Of a DNA stretch of 64,000 nucleotides, positions 57,836 to 64,000 are shown in pieces (position 1 is the first letter of the stretch; every line of letters starts with the position of its first letter). The notes under the pieces are model-generated. The model was given only the letters and a program-made list of their open reading frames with translations. It had not been told where the DNA came from and did no database searches. Position numbers and translations under genes: made by a program. Source of the DNA: Diphasiastrum complanatum. Taxonomy: Eukaryota > Streptophyta > Lycopodiopsida > Lycopodiales > Lycopodiaceae. The DNA lies in NCBI GenBank assembly GCA_029204225.1, contig CM055100.1, forward strand, positions 2,654,451-2,718,450, given 5' to 3'.

Positions 57836-59358
57836 GAGATTGTTCCAAATTGTGTCCCAATGTCTCATGACACATCTCCAAGTCACGGATCTGGCCGCAA
57901 TTGCGGGTTGTCCCGTTTTTCATCCATGAGTGATGACGAGGTCCTCAGTTATATGGATGGGATGTCTCCCTCACATGTAGGCAAGATTATGGAGAGACTA
58001 CGAGATCATTGGGATGCACGGAGTTTAGGTAGGTTGTCCACATCATCTCGTTTTGAGGAGATCCAGTCCCCACAACCCTCTGACCGAGGTGTTCCGCCCT
58101 TCCACGAGGGTCTGTCCAACGAGAGTCTTTCCCCCGCGCATTTTAATGCCAGTGCCTCTTCCCGACATTCCGGTAGGGAAAAGAGCGATCGTAGGAGGAG
58201 TCGCCTCAGCGTTGGCTCCTGTTGTGGCGGTGACACCGATGATGTCATGCTTCATAGCACATCCATCTAGTAGGCCTCGTCATAGGTCTTCCTTACTTTG
58301 AGAAATCCTAACTCAAGAAGCAACACAGATGGTGCGTAGTACTTTGACTTTTGCATCTGTCACACCTTATTATCCCGACACACCCACATTCTATCCTCAC
58401 ATTTTTTCTTCTTCGGTACCCACGCCCCCTATGGGGTCTCCATGGCACCCTGATTCCTCTTGCCAGGCCACTCCACCCATTTTTTCTCCCATTCAAAACC
58501 CTGTTTGTTACACTCCCACCCAAACTCTTCCCCAACCTTCTCCTCTTCAGACCCCTCCCCACTCTTCTAGTGATCGTCTTCAAACTCCTCCTCGAATCAT
58601 TCCCGTTGTAGTCGACTCCCCCACTCTTCTTGACACTCCCTTTGCCACCTCTCCGTCAGCTGACGTCTTGCCATCCTATGACATAGATGCGGAGAAGCAC
58701 ATAGTGGAGGATGACCGCGGTGGTCGCGTCATCACTCGCATGAGGCAACTCACACATGTGGTCTTCAACAGGGACATTTTCAAGGACTGGCCCAAACAAA
58801 GTAATGAGAAAAAGAATTATGTCATTGACCAGTTGTATAGAGAATTTCCAGTCCACTCTCCTGATTTGGAATTTGACCGAATATGGATGGGACGACGCAT
58901 GGGAAGCGTGATGAGCCACCGCAAATCAGAGATCCGAGATGCGGTGAGAGCTGGCAAATCTAGGCCACACAACATGCACAAGGACGATTGGAAATTTGCA
59001 AAGAAAGAATCTTGAGAAGATCCAGATCGTTTCAAGCAACAAAGAGAGGCATCTAGGAAGTGAATGGAGACGGCAGGGCCCTCGCACCTGGGCAGTGGTG
59101 GCCAAGGTTCTTTTCATGTCCATTTCGTAAGTCTCCCCACCCATAAGTTGAACTTGTTTTGGTCATAATTCATATTTTATTTGTGGATTTGTTTAAATTA
59201 AATTACAATCCCCGATTTGTCGGTTCATGTAGAAATCTGCCGTAAAGTGGTCTCCCACAAAAGAGGAGTACAAGTATGCATATTCCAACAACTTGCAATC
59301 GTTACTCAAATTATTGGAGAGACAAGGAGTGAGAATTGACTAGGATGAATATTCTGAG
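57836..59358 (+). pseudogene. CACTA second gene, Transposase_24-like (copy 2)
   Basis: An acceptor TGCTTGCAG at 57835 opens a frame to 58270 (SMSDDEVLSYMDGMSPSHVG, KIMERLRDHWDARSLGRL). After a frameshift and a TGA near 58303 the homologous gene continues: LTQEATQ, a Pro/Ser-rich stretch, GGRVITRMRQLTHVVFNRDI, FKDWPKQSNEKKNYVIDQLY, REFPVHSPDLEF and WMGRRMGSVMSHRKSEIRDA. Stops follow near 59014 and 59062. The intron 59127-59232 (GTAAGT..TGTAG) sits at exactly the same codon as in copy 1. Exon 2 reads KSAVKWSPTKEEYKYAYSNN, LLKLLERQGVRID, stop. The donor GTATGT at 59359 is also conserved. Confidence 0.62.
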
Positions 59359-59360
59359 GT

Positions 59361-60555
59361 ATGTATTATGGTTTCAGCATATATTTTGATTCACCACATT
59401 CATTCGGTCGGACACTCTAACAACATCATTTACAAAGTTTTTATGGCACATAGTTTTGGGTGAACCAAAAATCCTAACCCTAGGAATGTCTATATAAGGG
59501 CACGTGACACCATTTTTGAGCCACCTTTTTCATTTGAGAAGAATAGAGTTGAGAGAGAAATAGTATCTCCTCCTTCCTATCTTTTGCTTGCAAAGGCCCT
59601 CCTCTTTTGAATGTGTGTGATTCTTGTGGATGATGAATGCTTGTTATGTTTTTTGTTAATCATGCTATCACAATCACAAAATGATCTTTAGCACTTGCAT
59701 TCATCCCAATAGTTTCCAAAACTAATCCATAAAGTCAACACACAAGCAAAATAGGTGTTAGATCTACATCTTGGAGTGATCATTAAGATCCTTAGGTAGG
59801 TTTCCCTTCATTGTTCATCTCCCTTGAGAAGATCAACCTCTTGAGGAGAAGATCTAGAGCCAAAGATGCCTAGATAAGCCAAAGAATCGAAAACCAAGAA
59901 AAGATAAAAGCAAAACTAGAAAACTCCAAAAAGAAGAAGAAAGAAAGATGAATCTCAAAGCCATTCCACTTTTAGATCCTACACTAAGCTTGACACCCTT
60001 AGTAGGCTTATATCCCCATTCCTATCTCGTCATTTACCTTCTCCCCATTGGATCGAAACCTGATAGTACAAGCGATACTCACCCGGAATAGATCCATAAA
60101 CCCCCCTCTTTGCCCTCTAGATCCATCCGATTAGGGAGGCCCAGAAAGGGTCCAACATTTTCAGTCCCTTTTTTGAACAATTTTTTTTTGCCGGTTCTTT
60201 TTCTGAACTGATTTTGTGCAGACATTCATGACTAGGCTCTTTCAGTAACCAATTTTTCTAAAAACACACTATATAGTTCGTATATTGATCAAAATAAATT
60301 TAATATATGGTGAAATTTTAGCGCAACGATGTCAACTATTTCAACTTCCGCAATTGGCCAATTCTAAGGCCTTAAAATATTTTATGGGCCATTTCTAAGG
60401 AAGAAAATTGTTCTCTAGCTGTTTTGGATGGATTGGAGATATCTACGACCAATTTTATGTCAATTTTAATATTGATAGCCGAGCTTTACATGTCGATTTT
60501 TTACAATTTTGTGAAAATATTGGCTAGCAAAGATATAAATATCACGTACTATTTT
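59361..60555. other. No recognisable gene; possible LTR-like DNA
   Basis: TCTATATAAGGGC near 59490 is a good TATA-type sequence followed by purine-rich leader-like DNA. It may belong to an LTR of the Gypsy remnant to the right, but neither LTR ends nor a primer site were found. Confidence 0.35.
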
Positions 60556-61410
60556 AGGTAAGGTCACCTCAATGATGACCTTGATCTTGTTAGGATCGGT
60601 GGCAATTTTGTATTGAAAAATGATATGAATCATGGCAATACCACAAGTTATCCAGATTTGACACTAAGTGGGTTTCAAAGATATGCCATATCTATGAAAC
60701 TTCTTAGGGGCACATTGTAGATGGTTCTGCTGGGCTGGATGGAGATATAGATCATCCAAGAATACCTCCAAAGATTTATGGAAGAACTCCTTGAAGGCAT
60801 ATCACATAACATGTTGAAAAGTGTTGGGGGTATTGCATAGTCCTAATGGCACTATCTTGAAGGCATAAGTTCCTCAGGTAGTTGCAAAAGTGGTTTTAAG
60901 CTGACCTTCTAGTGTGAGCACTTGGTTATAACCACTGAAGCCATCTAGGAAGCTACATGATTCCTCCCTTGCTATTGGTTCTACTGCACCCTCGGCGAAT
61001 GGAAGAGAAAAATGGTCATTTGTTGTGACTACATTAAGTTTCTTGAGATCCATGCATGTGCAAAGTTTCTCATTTTTTTCAGGTACAATAACAATGGTAA
61101 CAGCCATTCGGTATGCTCTATGTCATAAATGAACCCAACATGTAATAATTTGTCCAATTCTTGTTGTATAAGTTGAGTAATAATGCAAATTGCAATAATA
61201 GGAATGACTGACTTTTGGTTCCACACCTTTCTAATAGGGGTATGGCATGTTGTATGACTTTAGGGAGAATACGTTTTAGATCTTTATATGACCACGTGAA
61301 GAAGTGTTTATAGTTATAGAGGAGGCATCTTAACTCACCTACCTCAACGGCCATTAATTTTTCTCTTCTTCTCTTGGATTGACAAGATCTAAAGCTTGAA
61401 TGGCTCATAT
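60556..61410 (-). pseudogene. Ty3/Gypsy reverse transcriptase fragment
   Basis: On the minus strand from 61410: FFTWSYKDLKRILPKVIQHA (the F.W.y.Dl.gi.p....H start), then VTIVIVPEKNEKLCTCMDLK, KLNVVTTNDHFSLPF, CSFLDGFSGYNQV (the first catalytic Asp in FLDG.SGYNQ), KTTFATTWGTYAFK, VPLGLCNTPNTFQ, YAFKEFFHKSLEVFLDDLYL (FLDD as the YVDD-box equivalent), then a decayed thumb region to about 60560. A stop follows Q-H-V-M. RNase H and integrase are absent. This family differs from the 27.7 and 50.8 kb Gypsy. Confidence 0.9.
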
Positions 61411-62436
61411 TCTTGGGGAGATGATGGTTTGGATGTGGTGTAGATTCTTTGAACTTTGGTGACCTAATTTAGACCTCAACCACTATAAATATATGTTCTT
61501 TTCATTTATTAGTCTGCTCTTAAAAAATACTCTTACGTTCATAAGGACTAAAGATGGTTTTTACCTTGACCTGTTTTCATATCTTTGTATGTAGTGAGCC
61601 AATATTAAAATATCAATAGCCATTTCATATCTTCTACTCAATGAAGGGTTCAACATGGGAGTCACCATGATCTTTGTTTGTGCCTGCCAAATAGTGTAGG
61701 CTTCAAAATGCATTGCTTAGGGGATGTTTGCCCAAGAACTACAATGATGAGGCCACCTTCATGTAGGGGCAAGGGATGTTTTGAGAGGGACACTCATATA
61801 CTCAACCATGCCTGTAATGGTAGGTTGGGTCCTAACCTCATCTAAAGGTCCACCTTCAACTACAATGATGAGGCCACCTTCATGCAAGGGCAAGGGGTGT
61901 TTTGAGAGGGACAATCATATACTCAACCATGCTTGTAATGGTAGGTTGGGTCCTAACCTCATCTAAAAGGTGGTCCCATGCATGATCAAGGACCCCACTT
62001 GCCCTAATGTCTTCACCATTCAAGAACTATTTATCACCTTTGGATGAGGGTGTCCATTGCACGTGCCATCGAAAATATGCATTTCCTCTTGATAAATGGT
62101 GCTTGCATCTCTCAAGCATCCACGACCATTAGATTAGAGCAGGGCCCCCTTGTTGTCATGGCAATCATAGTGGCCGGCCCATATGACCACTCTCAGTTTT
62201 TGCCTTTTGCTCAAATGATGTTTTCAACTTGCATGACACTTACATTTTCTTGTCTTGTAAGTTAATATTCTATGGAGAAGCGCATAATGAATTGGGTAGT
62301 CATGAGAGTGATAGCCTTGATGACATCAAAGGGTGCAAAGGCAAGCCTTGATATTCGGCTTGTTCGTGCGGCCTTGAATGGTGCCAAGGCAGCCACATTT
62401 GCATACATCCTCACCCTAATCAAAGGAACTAGAGCA
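61411..62436. other. No recognisable gene
   Basis: The stretch contains the tandem duplication at 61737-61970. Only short ORFs with no domain are present. Confidence 0.4.
61737..61970. repeat. Tandem duplication, 121-bp period
   Basis: Two adjacent copies start at 61737 and 61858 (AACTACAATGATGAGGCCAC ... TCCTAACCTCATCTAAA), with a few substitutions. Confidence 0.95.
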
Positions 62437-62446
62437 TATATAAAAA
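62437..62446 (+). promoter_or_regulatory. Candidate TATA box upstream of the terminal gene
   Basis: TATATAAAAA lies about 550 bases upstream of the ATG at 62988. It would imply a long leader containing the pyrimidine-rich tract at 62726-62785. It rests on motif match only. Confidence 0.3.
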
Positions 62447-62725
62447 GACTATGGATAAAAAGTAAAAACCATCACTATCTAGTGGATAAAGTGTAGCATC
62501 TGTCCACCTGTCCTGCTTAATTGGGAAGTCAACGGTCGACTTAAATCTACCCAGTAATAACATGCCACGAGGTCGCCACTCATATGCCATGCTGTCACGG
62601 CCTGCACTAGTGGCAGGCTTCATCTGCGGAAGCGGCCTCCAGCTGGGCGGTGGTACGGCCATGGGCACCACCATGTGACAATACCACAATTACGTCCCTC
62701 GCCTCCGCCTCCCCCACCCACTTTT

Positions 62726-62788
62726 CTCTCTTCTCTCTCTCTCTCTCTCTCTCTCTTTTCTCTCTCTCTTTCTTTTTCTCTCTTTTCT
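62726..62788. repeat. Pyrimidine-rich (CT)n tract in the probable 5' leader
   Basis: CT repeats with TTTT interruptions. Such Y-patches are common near plant transcription starts. Confidence 0.85.
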
Positions 62789-62987
62789 GCTGCGACTGAT
62801 GCTATCGCTCTCGAGCAAAATCGATGCAGAAGCTAGATTGTGAGAACAAGTGGCACGATCCTCCCGCATGAGCAGGAGCATCATTGCTTGTTTGGTATCT
62901 CGCTTCTGTCAACAAACAGCAGCATACAATCTTTTATCGTAAAACAGAGCAATAGGAGCAGAAAAGCAAAACCCTACCAAGGTAGCT

Positions 62988-64000
62988 ATGGCGGAAGATC
63001 CCCCGAGCTCAAGCAATGAGCCAGCAAACAGCCAGCGTCGCCGATCCTTGCTAGGTTTAGGTTTGTCTTCTGAGACCACCCCCCAGCCGGGGTCGGTGTC
63101 AGGGCTTGTTAACCTTACCCCATCCACGCCCAACGCTGTGAAATCAACCCTAGCGGTGGTGAAGCATGGCACTGGCACAGCCCTAGAGTCGGTATGGATC
63201 CAGCGTCTGAAACCGGCATACGTCAATTCGAGCGCAAAAGGTTTGGAGCTTCAGTCTTCGCTTTTGCCGAGCAATTGTGGCCGTAAGGATGATCAAGTTA
63301 GTGGAGCTGGGTCTAAACCGTCAGAGGGTGTGTTTGATAAGGGCGCAGAAGTAATAGCTCGTTTTAGCAGACCACGACAGAGTGGCGAGGAGAGCAGGGC
63401 AGCGGCAACAGCGCCCTGGGAATGGATCGAGAAAGTCTCCTCGAACCATGTAGTTTTGAGTGGGTCAAGAACTGGTAGAGTTTGTGGGGAAGCGTATGAG
63501 ATGGAGAAATCTCATCTAGTTATGGGAATGAAGGGGCTTGACACGCACCCACATGCGAGGGAAAGTTTCTATCAACAAAGAATAAACCGGCAGTTTGGTT
63601 TAAGGCAGAAGGCGCATCAGGCTTCTGCTTTGAGCAATGCAAACAAGGGTTTCGAAATTGAAAATAAGGGTTTTGAAAATGCAAACAAGGGCATTGGCAG
63701 TGCTAACAAACTCATTGGCAACTATAACAAGGGTTCTGACACACATAGGGAGACCAGGGAAATGAACCTTAAAGGGCTCGATGGTCTGCACTATAAGAAT
63801 GAGCTCAAGGAAGATAGTGTAATACACAGAGGAGCATCTGCCTCATGTCTGCAATTGAGCAAGGAATCCCCTGGGGAGGCAAAAGGGAACCTGTGGTTTT
63901 GCCAGACCGAGGGACATATGCGAGCCATCGTTCCAAAAGCTGATATATTGAAGCAAGGATTTCCTTTGCTGACTGACACTGCAAAGGGAGGGATGATGGC
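62988..64000 (+). CDS. 5' exon of an uncharacterised host gene (open at window end)
   Basis: An ATG at 62988 opens a frame that runs without a stop to the window end, at least 337 codons. An in-frame TAA at 62940 with no intervening ATG fixes this start. The protein begins MAEDPPSSSNEPANSQRRRS and continues as a hydrophilic, Ser/Gly/Lys-rich and probably disordered chain. It includes VWIQRLKPAYV, APWEWIEKVSSNHVVLSG and, at residues about 220-250, a short degenerate repeat (NANKGF, IENKGF, NANKGI, SANKLI, NYNKGS). Near the end come LWFCQTEGHMRAIVPKADIL and KQGFPLL. Composition is more GC-rich than the surrounding repeats. I recognise no family. The long uninterrupted frame, the CT-rich leader and the absence of transposon motifs argue for a genuine plant gene, possibly nuclear. 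Confidence 0.75.
   Translation, partial: MAEDPPSSSNEPANSQRRRSLLGLGLSSETTPQPGSVSGLVNLTPSTPNAVKSTLAVVKHGTGTALESVWIQRLKPAYVNSSAKGLELQSSLLPSNCGRKDDQVSGAGSKPSEGVFDKGAEVIARFSRPRQSGEESRAAATAPWEWIEKVSSNHVVLSGSRTGRVCGEAYEMEKSHLVMGMKGLDTHPHARESFYQQRINRQFGLRQKAHQASALSNANKGFEIENKGFENANKGIGSANKLIGNYNKGSDTHRETREMNLKGLDGLHYKNELKEDSVIHRGASASCLQLSKESPGEAKGNLWFCQTEGHMRAIVPKADILKQGFPLLTDTAKGGMM

Noticed and set aside
58308-58583. Arg/Gly-rich minus-strand ORF and similar frames at 58006-58255
   Set aside because: They are antisense shadows of the Pro/Ser-rich Transposase_24-like gene.

Overview
The window looks like a retroelement-rich, gene-poor stretch of a land-plant nuclear genome. The grounds are plant-type Ty1/Copia, Ty3/Gypsy, CACTA (En/Spm) and Helitron coding remnants, GT-AG introns, an initiator-Met-tRNA-type primer-binding site (TGGTATCAGAGCC), an F-box gene, and a plant UDP-glycosyltransferase fragment. 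The low gene density and the long (GA)n and (TG)n tracts suggest a large genome. The species cannot be named from the sequence; a fern, lycophyte or gymnosperm is as plausible as an angiosperm. Only two loci look like intact host genes: an F-box gene on the minus strand (31063-32355) and the 5' part of a gene on the plus strand that is still open at the window end (62988-64000).

Layout, left part. At 1-2530 lies the 5' half of a minus-strand Copia element (LTR, primer site, gag-protease). At 3183-5270 there are gag, LTR-like and decayed ORF pieces. A minisatellite interrupted by (CT)n follows at 5187-5820, then a Helitron remnant (6021-7390). At 8776-11049 sits an inverted-repeat-bounded segment that carries a broken UDP-glycosyltransferase fragment and several long microsatellites. 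At 11332-12285 a direct repeat shows a short TG/AG seed in one copy and an expanded microsatellite in the other. LTR fragments and a DNA-methylase-like remnant occupy 13.1-14.8 kb.

Middle part. Further pieces of the first Copia family lie at 15.0-17.1 kb (plus) and 20.4-21.7 kb (minus), with a GGCGAGT-motif region between them. A second Copia RT fragment is at 22.1-22.6 kb. From 23.7 to 27.7 kb CACTA remnants and Gypsy remnants alternate. A Gypsy 3' half with an extra ORF before its polypurine tract and LTR start spans 27.7-29.9 kb, followed by the F-box gene at 31.1-32.4 kb.

Right part. At 35.1-35.9 kb there is an LTR and RNase H fragment. At 36.0-38.7 kb there is a 638-codon ORF of unclear nature, with a duplicated internal module and an LTR-like 3' flank. 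A plus-strand Copia element (38.85-47.24 kb) is split inside its RT/RNase H region by a minus-strand Copia element with two LTRs (40433-45942). A Gypsy 5' LTR and integrase piece of the 27.7 kb family lies at 49.2-52.0 kb. A CACTA region (52999 to about 59.4 kb) has Tnp2 on minus and two related Transposase_24-like genes on plus. A Gypsy RT fragment is at 60.6-61.4 kb, and the window ends in the 5' exon of a host gene.

Almost all transposon genes here carry stops, frameshifts or deletions, so the window reads as layered insertion and decay. The recurring theme is chimerism: captured or foreign coding pieces inside mobile DNA (glycosyltransferase, methylase-like fragment, extra Gypsy ORF, duplicated-module ORF).
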